From contig DAIEHO010000182.1 of assembly GCA_027353565.1 (NCBI GenBank), positions 1-9,587 of the forward strand: DNA of 9,587 nucleotides. Direction: 5' to 3'. Position numbers and translations under genes: made by a program. Below, piece after piece: positions 1 through 7,446 of this stretch (positions are counted from its first letter, which is position 1; every line of letters starts with the position of its first letter). The notes under the pieces were generated by a model that was not told where the DNA came from, did no database searches, and saw nothing but the letters and a program-made list of their open reading frames with translations. This DNA comes from Propionibacteriaceae bacterium (GTDB lineage Bacteria; Actinomycetota; Actinomycetes; Propionibacteriales; Propionibacteriaceae).

Positions 1-2
1 CG

Positions 3-1376
3 ATGAGTGCTCGGATCGATGACGTCACCAAACCTGTACGGGGTGCCCAGCAACGGCCGACGCCCCGGTGGGTGGGGTGGTTCCTCATCGCCACGCCGAG
101 CCTTGCCGCTGCCGGTCCCCTGTGGGGCGCCGGACCGTGGACGACGTTCCGCGCCGCTGTCGCCGTCCTCTTCCTGACCGCCGCCTGGGACTGGTGGCGC
201 TTCCAGGACAGGTCCCGCACGTTCTTCACGATGCTCGGGATCGGGATCGCGTTCCAGATCTCGGGCATGGTCGCCCTCGCGTGGTCGACGCCGCCCGCCG
301 AGGCCGCGTGGCGCGAGCTGCTCGGCGTCGGGCTGATGTTCGCGCTCGCCGTGGCACTCGTGCAGCTCTACCGCACGGCGGAGACGGTGCTGACCATCGC
401 GCGCGGCTGGCTGTACATGGCGGTGCTCGTCGAGCTGCTCGACGTGTGGGAGGTCGTCAGCGGGAACCGGCTCTCGAACTACTACCTCTCCGCCGACCGT
501 CGGCCCACCAGCGGCTGGACCTACATCGCCGGACCTTTCGGCACCCCGAGCCAGCTGGCGGCCGTCTTCGTCATGGCCGCCATCGTCATGGCGGTCGGCT
601 GGTCGCTCGAGCATGACCGCAGGCTGCGCTGGGCGTACGTGACCGTGTGCGTGCCGATGCCGTACTTCCTGTGGCGCACCGGGTCGACGCTGGGGCTCCT
701 GCTGTTCCTCGTCGTGGTCGTGTGCTGGCTGGCCGTGTACAGCTGGGGGCGCCGCGTCGGCATCGCCGCGCTCGCGGTCCTGGTCGTCGCGCTCCCGCAG
801 GGGCGTGCGCTGCTGGTCTCGGTGTGGCAGCAGCTGGGCACCCTGGTCGGTGGGACCACGACGGCATCGTTCGCCGCCGGCGACGCGTTCAACCTGCTCC
901 GCGACGGTGCCGTCCTGCTGCTGCGCTCGACGTGGATCGGCGTCGGGCCCGCGGGCTTCCCTTACGCGATGACGACACGCTCGACCCCGTACTTCACCCA
1001 TGGCGTCGTCGACCCGCACAGCGCCATCGTCGAGATCGCGAGCCAGTACGGGATCGGCATGTTCGTCCTCGTCACGCTCGTCGGCCTCGGCCTGGCCAAG
1101 TGGGCGGTCGACCGCCTGCGCCGTACCGCCCGACAGCCCCTGCGCGGCGCTCCCCGGATCGTCGCGATGTGGACGCTCGTCGTGGTGCTCATGTGGCCGT
1201 TGCTGTCGATGCTCGGCCCGACCTACCTCGACCAGTCGGTCGCGGCCCTGTTCGTGGCCACCGTGGCCATGTGGGCCCGCCACATCGAGCGACCTCTCGG
1301 CCGGAGAGTCCGCCCGTCCGAGGTCGCCCTTCGCAGCTTGCCGCCGGCACCGGTGGCTCAAGACAAGGAGACATGA
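3..1376 (+). CDS. O-antigen ligase/polymerase-like polytopic membrane protein
   Basis: The 457-residue product has about 11-12 hydrophobic segments (near residues 23-41, 48-64, 73-94, 104-122, 134-150, 182-200, 207-222, 228-247, 252-268, 350-366, 387-404 and 410-425). Between about 268 and 350 lies a long, probably extracytoplasmic loop. It carries the arrangement typical of the O-antigen ligase/Wzy family: GVGPAGF near 313-319, then DPHSAIVEIASQYGI near 337-351. WRTGST near 224-229 resembles the family's conserved Arg/Ser stretch before a membrane helix. Such proteins polymerise or transfer lipid-linked glycans at the outer face of the membrane; the substrate cannot be told here. The ATG overlaps a TGA at 4-6 in another frame, which suggests coupling to an upstream gene outside the window. 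The stop overlaps the nagA start, so both are probably on one transcript. The family call is good; polymerase versus ligase is open, and no gene symbol is justified. Confidence 0.8.
   Translation: MSARIDDVTKPVRGAQQRPTPRWVGWFLIATPSLAAAGPLWGAGPWTTFRAAVAVLFLTAAWDWWRFQDRSRTFFTMLGIGIAFQISGMVALAWSTPPAEAAWRELLGVGLMFALAVALVQLYRTAETVLTIARGWLYMAVLVELLDVWEVVSGNRLSNYYLSADRRPTSGWTYIAGPFGTPSQLAAVFVMAAIVMAVGWSLEHDRRLRWAYVTVCVPMPYFLWRTGSTLGLLLFLVVVVCWLAVYSWGRRVGIAALAVLVVALPQGRALLVSVWQQLGTLVGGTTTASFAAGDAFNLLRDGAVLLLRSTWIGVGPAGFPYAMTTRSTPYFTHGVVDPHSAIVEIASQYGIGMFVLVTLVGLGLAKWAVDRLRRTARQPLRGAPRIVAMWTLVVVLMWPLLSMLGPTYLDQSVAALFVATVAMWARHIERPLGRRVRPSEVALRSLPPAPVAQDKET
1365..1370 (+). promoter_or_regulatory. Ribosome binding site of nagA
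   Basis: AAGGAG is a near-perfect Shine-Dalgarno sequence inside the last codons of the upstream gene. Two consecutive ATG codons follow, at 1373 and 1376. The spacer is 2 nt to the first and 5 nt to the second, so the second ATG is the better start. Confidence 0.7.
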
Positions 1377-2464
1377 TGCTCATCCGAGCCGACCGCCTGG
1401 TCACCGCCGACGACGTGTACGAGCCGGGGCTGCTCCGCACCTCGGGTGACCGGATCGTCGAGGTGGGCCCCTGGACGTCCGGGACCCCCGACCTCGAGGT
1501 GGCCAACCTCGCGCCCGGTCTGGTCGACGTCCATGGCCACGGCGGTGGCACCGCGTCCTTCTCGACCAACCCCGAGCCCGCGATCATGGCGCACCGCCGC
1601 ACAGGGACGACCACCCAGATCGCGAGCCTCGTCACGGAGACGTACGACGACCTCGAGGCGCAGGTCCGCATGCTCGCCCCGTACGTGGCGGCGGGCGAGC
1701 TCGCCGGCATCCACCTCGAGGGGCCATGGCTGTCCGAGAAGTTCCACGGCGCCCACCCCGTCCCGCTGCTGCGCGACCCCGACTGGCCTTCGGTGGCGAG
1801 GCTGCTCGACGCCGGCCCGGTGAAGATGGTGACGGTCGCCGTCGAGCGCGAGGGAGGCATCGAGGCATGTCGCCGGATGTCCGAGCGCGGCGTCGTCGCG
1901 GCCATAGGGCACACGAACGCCGACTACGAGACGACCGTCGAGGCCCTCGCCGCCGGGGCGTCCGGGGCGACGCACCTGTTCAACGCGATGAAGCCGATCC
2001 ACCACCGGGCGCCCGGTCCGATCGTGGCGCTCATGGAGCACCCCACCGCATGGCTCGAGCTGATCGTCGACGGCACGCACTCCCACCCGTCGCTGGTGAC
2101 GTGGGTCGCCGAGACCTACCCGGAACGGATCGTCCTCATCACCGACGCGATGGCGGCTGCAGGCGCCGCCGACGGTGACTACATCCTCGGCACGCTCGCC
2201 GTCGAGGTACGCGGCGGCGTCGCGAAGATCGCCGGCACCGACACCATCGCGGGGTCCACGTTGACGCTGTCGAAGGCGCTGTCGAACGCCGTCGCGTACG
2301 GGGTGGACCCCCTCGTCGCCGTCCGAGCCGCCACCATCCAGCCGGCCCGCTACCTGGGCCTCGACGCGGGCGACCTCGTCGTGGGCGGTCGCGCCGACGC
2401 CGTCGTCCTCGACGAGGCGTGGTGCGTCACCCGCGTGCTGCGCAGGGGTGAGTGGGTCAGCTAG
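1376..2464 (+). CDS. nagA: N-acetylglucosamine-6-phosphate deacetylase
   Basis: This cytoplasmic amidohydrolase converts N-acetylglucosamine-6-phosphate to glucosamine-6-phosphate and acetate in amino-sugar catabolism and cell-wall recycling. The 362-residue length is close to the family norm (E. coli about 382). Visible motifs are DVHGHGG (51-57, the HxH metal site of the amidohydrolase fold), GIHLEGPW (111-118, Glu115), AIGHTNADY (176-184, His179), ATHLFNAM (198-205, His200), VDGTHSHP (231-238, His235) and LITDAMAAAG (254-263, catalytic Asp257). As I recall the E. coli active-site numbering, these residues map one to one with a constant offset of 16. The start at 1376 is preferred over the adjacent ATG at 1373 because of Shine-Dalgarno spacing. 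The gene overlaps the upstream membrane-protein gene (stop 1374-1376). No nagB lies nearby, so deamination to fructose-6-phosphate would need a gene elsewhere. An in-frame opening extends far upstream but lies within the preceding gene. The substrate family is secure. Confidence 0.95.
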   Translation: MLIRADRLVTADDVYEPGLLRTSGDRIVEVGPWTSGTPDLEVANLAPGLVDVHGHGGGTASFSTNPEPAIMAHRRTGTTTQIASLVTETYDDLEAQVRMLAPYVAAGELAGIHLEGPWLSEKFHGAHPVPLLRDPDWPSVARLLDAGPVKMVTVAVEREGGIEACRRMSERGVVAAIGHTNADYETTVEALAAGASGATHLFNAMKPIHHRAPGPIVALMEHPTAWLELIVDGTHSHPSLVTWVAETYPERIVLITDAMAAAGAADGDYILGTLAVEVRGGVAKIAGTDTIAGSTLTLSKALSNAVAYGVDPLVAVRAATIQPARYLGLDAGDLVVGGRADAVVLDEAWCVTRVLRRGEWVS

Positions 2465-2486
2465 CCCTCAGCTCGCCCACTGCCCC
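2445..2486. terminator. Candidate bidirectional terminator across two converging stop codons
   Basis: GGGG (2445-2448) and AGTGGG (2451-2456) pair with CCCACT (2476-2481) and CCCC (2483-2486). This gives a ten-pair stem with a small internal loop (TG opposite G) and a 19-nt loop. The loop contains the TAG of nagA (2462-2464) and the stop of the opposing gene (2468-2470). There is no T tract on either side, so it would be a GC-rich hairpin terminator of the kind often proposed in actinobacteria. The structure is seen in the sequence; the function is inferred. Confidence 0.45.
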
Positions 2487-3580
2487 GTGAAGAAGCGGGC
2501 GGCCCACCAGATCACCAGCAGGACACTGACCACGCCCCAGCCGAGGATCACCACGATCCGCGCCGTACGGGCCTTCCCGGGGCGCGTGGCGAACGAGCCG
2601 AGCATGAGCCACAGCGGGAACCACAGGAGGACGGCGCGGGTGACGCTCATGTACCAGTAGGACGTGGCGAACGCGACGACCTGTACGCCGACCCAGGTCG
2701 CCTCGGCCCAGCGCCTCCCGACCAGGCAGGCGACGGTGACGACGACGCCGACCGCGACGGAGACGACCTCGGCACGGAAGACCCAGGCCCAGCCGGGGTG
2801 GTCGGCGTACGCGCCGGGCACGATGGCCCGCAACGTGTGGGCGAACGCGTCCCAGGGCCAGGTGAGGCTCCGACCCCAGCCATCGGCCTGCGCGCTGTAC
2901 CAGGCCAGCCACGACCCCTTGGTGACCCGCAGGTACGTGGCGTAGGCGGCCGGAACCGCAGCCGGGATGAGCAGCCACGCCATCGCCGTCAGCCGCTTCA
3001 CCCAGCGCCGGTCGCCTTCGTACGTGCCGGTCAGCGCCATGACTCCCAGCGCGGCAAGCAGGAACAGGCCGGACACGCGTACGGAGCAGGCCCCTGCCGC
3101 GAGCACCGCCGCCCACCCCCACCGCCCCTGACGGGCCCGTACCCATGCCCAGAACGCACATGCCGCGAACAGGCTCTCCGTGTACGGGACGACGGTGAAC
3201 ACCGTGGTCGGAGCGACGAGCCACAGGGCGGCGGCGACCGTGCCGACGCGAGGGCCGCCCAGGCGCCACAGCGCCCAGGCTGCGAACGCGGACCCGACCA
3301 CCGACAGGGCGATCCCGGCTGCGGTCATGTCGAGGCCGATGGCACCTGCCGCGTGGAGGAGGAGCGGAAGGCCCGGGAAGAAGGCCGCCTCGTTGCCGGC
3401 GGCGTAGCCGTCCCGTGCGATCCGCAGGAAGTGCGCGACGTCCCAGTTCCCGGCCGCGGCCCGCCAGGCCGTCCCGGTCGACCAGAGAGTCCACACGAAG
3501 ACGATGGCCAGCAGGACCCGGCTGCCCAGCCAGGCCTGGACGACGAGGCGCGGGCCGTCCTCGATCCTTACGTGCCTCAC
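2468..3580 (-). CDS. PIG-V-type (GT76-like) membrane mannosyltransferase
   Basis: The 370-residue polytopic protein has about 9-10 hydrophobic segments. The features fit bacterial PIG-V-like GT-C glycosyltransferases: an early loop with NWDVAHFLRIARDGY (45-59, probable catalytic Asp47), FFPGLPLLLHA (67-77), VVPYTESLFA (130-139) and CSVRVSGLFL (165-174, Arg168). Eukaryotic PIG-V adds the second mannose of the GPI anchor. Bacterial relatives are thought to use polyprenol-phosphate-mannose on the outer face of the membrane, but the acceptor here is unknown. The start is a GTG sharing bases with the TGA of the upstream GT87 gene (GTGA, 3577-3580). No clear Shine-Dalgarno precedes it, so translation is probably coupled. 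It is the last gene of the four-gene operon and ends 3 bp from nagA on the other strand. Assignment to a GT-C mannosyltransferase is fairly sure; the exact family is less so. Confidence 0.78.
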   Translation of the reverse strand: MRHVRIEDGPRLVVQAWLGSRVLLAIVFVWTLWSTGTAWRAAAGNWDVAHFLRIARDGYAAGNEAAFFPGLPLLLHAAGAIGLDMTAAGIALSVVGSAFAAWALWRLGGPRVGTVAAALWLVAPTTVFTVVPYTESLFAACAFWAWVRARQGRWGWAAVLAAGACSVRVSGLFLLAALGVMALTGTYEGDRRWVKRLTAMAWLLIPAAVPAAYATYLRVTKGSWLAWYSAQADGWGRSLTWPWDAFAHTLRAIVPGAYADHPGWAWVFRAEVVSVAVGVVVTVACLVGRRWAEATWVGVQVVAFATSYWYMSVTRAVLLWFPLWLMLGSFATRPGKARTARIVVILGWGVVSVLLVIWWAARFFTGQWAS

Positions 3581-5130
3581 CGGGGCTGGTCGAGGCCGTC
3601 CGAGGTCCCGGGGTCGTCGGGGAGTGCCCGACGCGGCCCCGAGGCCGGAGGCTGGTCGATGCCGTCCACGGGTCCGTACACGACGCGTCCGGTCGGGACG
3701 CTGTCATGGGGCGCGCCGGAGGTGGCGGCCGCGGACACGAACCGCAGGCTCCACGCGTCCAATGCTCCGTCGAGGGGACCGCCGATCGGGTCGTCGACCC
3801 CGTCCTCGCGGACCGGGTCCTCCTCGGGGTTCAGCATGTCGTTGCCGATGACGATCATGAGCCAGATGCTCACGCCGGCGCGGAGGAATACAGCCAGCCA
3901 GTACACCCGGTCCGGGCCGCCGTCACCGGGGTGCAGCGTGCCGGCGAGGTGGCCCCAGATCGCGAAGTAGTACGCGATCTCGGCGACGTTGAAGACGGCC
4001 CACTCGCGCCAGGTCGGGCGGGCGAGAGCCAGGAGCGGGAGCATCCAGAGCGCGTACTGCGGCGAGTACACCTTGTTGACGATCAGGAACAGGGCCACGA
4101 TCAGGAACGCCACCTGGCCGACGCGCGGGCGACGCGGGGCCAGGAAGACGAGCGCGGCGATGCCTAGGCAGCCCAGGACCATGAGCAGGAACGACCACAT
4201 GCCGGGGTTCGGGACGGGGATCCCAGCCAGCGACATCACGTACCAGACCGACCCGAGGTCGGCGCCGCGGTCGAAGTTGAACTGCCAGAAGTACATCCAA
4301 CCCGAGGGCGACGCGAAGAAGACCGGCGCGTTCACCGCCACCCATGTGATGGCCGCCGCAGCGAGGAGCTTCCCGAACGCGGGCAGGCGCCGCGACCTCA
4401 GGCAGAGCAGAAGCAGGGGCCCGAGGATGAACAGCGGGTAGAGCTTCGCCGCGACAGCCAGGCCGAAGAAGATCCCCGACACGTACGGATGTCGCCTGCT
4501 CCACGCGAACATGGCGGCGGCCGTCAGCGCGACGGCGAAGATGTCCCAGTTGATGAGCCCCTCCGCCATGACCACCGGGGCGACCGCGACCATGAGCCCC
4601 GTCGCCCACCAGCGTTTGCCGCCCATGTGGCGTTGAAGCACCACCAGCGCCAGGAAGCAGGCGAACAGCATGAACGCGCACACGGAGTAGAAGATGTCGG
4701 CGTTGGTGAGGACCTGCTGCGGCGTCAGGTCGGGCGATGCCGGCGTTCCGAGGACGTCGGTGATGCGCCGGGCGACGTCGACGAAACCGCCGGTCAGCAC
4801 GGGGTACTCCCAGTTGGCCGTGACGTACACGACCTTGCCCTCGGCGAGGCCACGCGCCTGGTAGAGGACCGGGATGTCGGTGTAGCAGAGGCGGGCGATC
4901 GCGTTCACGGAGGTGTTCGGGTCCGTCTGCCGGCAGTAGCTCTGATGGGCCATGAGGACGAGCCAGCTCATCGTGGCGAGGACCAGGATGACGGCCGGGC
5001 CCAGGACCAGCCGCGACCCGGCGTGCATGCCGAGCGGACCACCGAGGCGCCGCAGCATCAGCTCGGACCACGACGGGGCCGGCGGGTCACCACCCAGATG
5101 TGCGGGCTCGGTCACGGTGGGCACGGTCAC
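3577..5130 (-). CDS. GT87 family polyprenol-phosphate-mannose-type glycosyltransferase (Rv0051-like)
   Basis: From a GTG start the product is 517 residues with about 10-12 hydrophobic segments, a GT-C fold enzyme expected to use a polyprenol-phosphate sugar outside the membrane. Visible features are TDIPVLYQARGL (84-95, probable catalytic Asp85 in the first extracytoplasmic loop), NWEYPVLTGGFVD (106-118), INWDIF (193-198), AKLYPLFILGP (228-238) and VNKVYSPQYALWMLPL (351-366). After about residue 432 comes an 86-residue hydrophilic, acidic tail that is probably cytoplasmic. The position directly behind the penicillin-binding protein matches Rv0051 behind ponA1 in Mycobacterium, from memory. 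The start is uncertain. An ATG at 5217, 15 nt behind the upstream stop, would add 29 residues, but its AGGGG lies directly against the ATG and the added peptide looks non-coding. The GTG at 5130 lies 6 nt after a TACGAT hexamer, fitting a leaderless start. The sugar is inferred to be mannose; the acceptor is unknown. Confidence 0.82.
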   Translation of the reverse strand: MTVPTVTEPAHLGGDPPAPSWSELMLRRLGGPLGMHAGSRLVLGPAVILVLATMSWLVLMAHQSYCRQTDPNTSVNAIARLCYTDIPVLYQARGLAEGKVVYVTANWEYPVLTGGFVDVARRITDVLGTPASPDLTPQQVLTNADIFYSVCAFMLFACFLALVVLQRHMGGKRWWATGLMVAVAPVVMAEGLINWDIFAVALTAAAMFAWSRRHPYVSGIFFGLAVAAKLYPLFILGPLLLLCLRSRRLPAFGKLLAAAAITWVAVNAPVFFASPSGWMYFWQFNFDRGADLGSVWYVMSLAGIPVPNPGMWSFLLMVLGCLGIAALVFLAPRRPRVGQVAFLIVALFLIVNKVYSPQYALWMLPLLALARPTWREWAVFNVAEIAYYFAIWGHLAGTLHPGDGGPDRVYWLAVFLRAGVSIWLMIVIGNDMLNPEEDPVREDGVDDPIGGPLDGALDAWSLRFVSAAATSGAPHDSVPTGRVVYGPVDGIDQPPASGPRRALPDDPGTSDGLDQPR

Positions 5131-5136
5131 GCGGCC

Positions 5137-5142
5137 ATCGTA
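5137..5142 (-). promoter_or_regulatory. Possible internal -10 element for a leaderless GT87 transcript
   Basis: On the minus strand TACGAT fits the actinobacterial TANNNT consensus and ends 6 nt before the GTG at 5130, which would place transcription initiation at or near the start codon. No good -35 hexamer is seen, and TANNNT matches are common by chance. It is listed because it helps choose the GT87 start. Confidence 0.3.
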
Positions 5143-5217
5143 CGGGTTCAGCCTGTAACGGCCCTGGCCGCCCGAAGTGGCGGGTCGTGGACGGGCCACC
5201 CCACGCTCCAGGGTCAT

Positions 5218-5232
5218 CCCCTGTGCGAGGGG
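5218..5232 (-). repeat. Short stem-loop between the penicillin-binding protein and GT87 genes
   Basis: CCCCT and AGGGG flank a 5-nt loop and fill the space between the TAG of the upstream gene (5233-5235) and the ATG at 5217. If that ATG were used, the AGGGG arm would be its only Shine-Dalgarno-like sequence and could be hidden by the stem. With five pairs and no T tract it is too weak to call a terminator. Confidence 0.3.
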
Positions 5233-7446
5233 CTAGCTGGGAGCTCCCGACGGCACGCTCACCGCGCTCGTGGACGATGACGGACGGCTCGACGGAGGCC
5301 CGGTGGTGGTCGGCTTCGTCGATGGTGGAGGTTCACTCGACGCGGGCGCGGTCGACACCGCGACCGACGGGGTCGTGGTGACCGCCGGGGGTGTCGTCGT
5401 GGTCGTGGCCGGCGTCGGTGTCGCCGACCCGTTCACGTAGACGGGCGGGTCGAACGTCAGCTTCGGCTGCCCGTTCGTGGCGACCTTCATGTAGTCGAGC
5501 CAGGTCAGCGCCGGGTACGTACCGCCGAAGAACGTCGCGTCACCCTGCTTGGCGTACGGGTCGAGGCTGGCGTTCCCGGCGTCGCCGGCCACGTACATGA
5601 CGGCCGTCGACACCTGCTTCGTGTAGCCGATGAACCAGCTGGAGATGATGTGGCCGTTGACGTCCGCCGTGCCGGTCTTGCCGGCGATCTGACGCCCGAG
5701 GCTGGCGACCTTGGCACCCGTGCCCTCGTTCACCACGTTCTCGAGTGCGAACGTCGTGTCCTTGGCGATGTTCGGGTCGATGTTGGCCTGTGGCGCCACG
5801 TGGGAGGTGAACAGGACCTTGCCGGTCAGGTCCTTGACCTCCTTGATGACGTGCGTGGGGACGTACGTGCCGTTGTTGGCCAGCGTCGCATAGCCGGTCG
5901 CCTGCTCGAGCGGGCTCACCTCGGCCGTACCCAGCGCGATGCGGTTGTTCGCATCCCAGCCCGCCCCGGTCGCGACGCCCGCGTCGTTGGCAGCCTTGAT
6001 GATCTGCGCCGGGCCGTTCGGGATCTGCTGCGTCATGTCCACGAACGCCGTGTTGATGGAGTCGGCGGTGGCCTTGACGAGCGACACGGTCCCGTACTGG
6101 GTGTTGAACTCGTTGCGGATCGTCGTCGTGTCGCCCTTCGGGGTGAACGTGTTGCCGTTGAACGTCGAGCGCAGGCTGAAGCCGTTGCGCAGACCCGCGA
6201 CCACCGCGTACGCCTTGAACGTCGATGCCGCCGACCTGTCCGTGGTGGCCCAGTTGCGCGAGTTCGCCACGTAGTCCGGTCCGCCGTACAGGGCAAGCAG
6301 CTCGCCCGTGCCGACGGCCACCGACGCGATCGCGGCGTGCAGCTGAGCCGGGTCCTGCTTGGTCTTGGCGCCCGTTGCGGCGGCATCCGTGTACTTCTGC
6401 GCCGACGCGACCGCTGCCGCCTGCGCGGCGGCGTCGAACGTCGTGGTGATCTGGAGGCCACCGCCCTGGATCGTCGCGGAGTCGAAGCCGTCAGCCGTGA
6501 GCTCGGCTTCGACCATCTTCAGCAGGAAGCCCTTCGGGCCCCCGTACCGCGAGCTCAGCGGCACGTCCGGGAAGACCGGGAGAGCCTTCGCCGCGTCGGC
6601 CTGCGCCTGCGTGATCGCCTTCATCTGGACCATGCCGTCGAGGACATAGGCGTACCGGGACGTCAGCCTCGCCACGTTGTTCGGGCCGTCCGAGGGGTCG
6701 AACAGGCTGGGGTTGTTGAGGATCGCGGCGAGAGCCACCGACTCCTGGAGCGTCATGTCCTTGGCGTCGACGTTGAAGTACGCCCTGGCCGCAGCCTGGA
6801 TGCCGTACGCGCCCCGGCCGAAGTAGATGGTGTTGAGGTAGCCCTGGAGGATCTGCTCCTTGGGCATCGAGCGCCCCATCTTGATGGCGAGCAGCACCTC
6901 CTTGATCTTGCGGGAGGCGGTCTGGTCGCTCGTCAGGTACAGGATCTTGATGTACTCCTGCGTGATCGTCGAGCCGCCACCGAGGGCGCTCCTTCCCGTG
7001 AGGATCCCGTACACGGCACGCGCGATGCCCGTCGGGGAGATTCCCTTGTCGGTCCAGAACGTGCGGTTCTCGGCGGCGACCACCGCGTCCTTGATGGACT
7101 GCGGCATCACCGAGTACGGCAGGGAGGTGCGGTTCTGGTCGGCGAACGACCCGAGCACGGTCGTGCCGTCTCGGTAGTAGACGTTCGACTTGTTCGTCAG
7201 GAACGCCGCGTTGGGGTCCGGCAGGTTCGTGCGTGTGTACGCGACCGCCACCACGCCGATCCCGAGGAGGGCGACGACGAGGACGACGATCGTCGTGACC
7301 TTGAGTGTGTTGAGCAACCGGCGCTTCCACCGAGGTCTGGGCGCCTTCGCCGCCTTGCCGCCCGCCGGCGCGGGACCGCCGAGAGTCGTTGCAGCGCGGG
7401 CGGGACCATTGTTGCTGCGTCGTGCCCCGGTCGTGCGATCAGCCAT
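5233..7446 (-). CDS. Bifunctional class A penicillin-binding protein (GT51 transglycosylase/transpeptidase)
   Basis: The 737-residue enzyme polymerises lipid II into glycan strands and cross-links them outside the membrane. A basic cytoplasmic stretch (31-44) precedes one membrane anchor (about 50-70). The GT51 domain follows: AAENRTFW (124-131, catalytic Glu126, with Asn where many relatives have Asp), GGGSTITQEY (156-165), RKIKE (179-183) and KEQILQGYLNTIYFGRGAYGI (starting at 196). The transpeptidase domain has the full triad STFK (408-411, Ser408 nucleophile), SIN (463-465) and KTGT (590-593). From about 674 a low-complexity tail of Thr, Pro and Ser runs to the end, about 64 residues exposed outside the cell. 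The start ATG has GAGGA at 7452-7456 with a 5-nt spacer and overlaps the DUF5318 stop by 8 bp. From memory it corresponds in position and architecture to mycobacterial ponA1, but other class A paralogues cannot be excluded, so no symbol is given. Confidence 0.96.
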   Translation of the reverse strand: MADRTTGARRSNNGPARAATTLGGPAPAGGKAAKAPRPRWKRRLLNTLKVTTIVVLVVALLGIGVVAVAYTRTNLPDPNAAFLTNKSNVYYRDGTTVLGSFADQNRTSLPYSVMPQSIKDAVVAAENRTFWTDKGISPTGIARAVYGILTGRSALGGGSTITQEYIKILYLTSDQTASRKIKEVLLAIKMGRSMPKEQILQGYLNTIYFGRGAYGIQAAARAYFNVDAKDMTLQESVALAAILNNPSLFDPSDGPNNVARLTSRYAYVLDGMVQMKAITQAQADAAKALPVFPDVPLSSRYGGPKGFLLKMVEAELTADGFDSATIQGGGLQITTTFDAAAQAAAVASAQKYTDAAATGAKTKQDPAQLHAAIASVAVGTGELLALYGGPDYVANSRNWATTDRSAASTFKAYAVVAGLRNGFSLRSTFNGNTFTPKGDTTTIRNEFNTQYGTVSLVKATADSINTAFVDMTQQIPNGPAQIIKAANDAGVATGAGWDANNRIALGTAEVSPLEQATGYATLANNGTYVPTHVIKEVKDLTGKVLFTSHVAPQANIDPNIAKDTTFALENVVNEGTGAKVASLGRQIAGKTGTADVNGHIISSWFIGYTKQVSTAVMYVAGDAGNASLDPYAKQGDATFFGGTYPALTWLDYMKVATNGQPKLTFDPPVYVNGSATPTPATTTTTPPAVTTTPSVAVSTAPASSEPPPSTKPTTTGPPSSRPSSSTSAVSVPSGAPS

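Noticed and set aside
647..1372. In-frame upstream extension of nagA by about 240 codons
   Set aside because: Lies within the membrane-protein gene in another frame and is Arg/Pro-rich; the Shine-Dalgarno at 1365-1370 and homologue length place the start at 1376.
2798..3970. Open frame of 390 codons on the + strand opposite both glycosyltransferases
   Set aside because: Low-complexity Arg/Pro/Gly translation crossing two genes with clear membrane topology on the other strand.
5239..5248. 10-bp palindrome GGGAGCTCCC near the PBP stop
   Set aside because: Lies in the last codons (Gly-Ala-Pro-Ser) and is too short to interpret.
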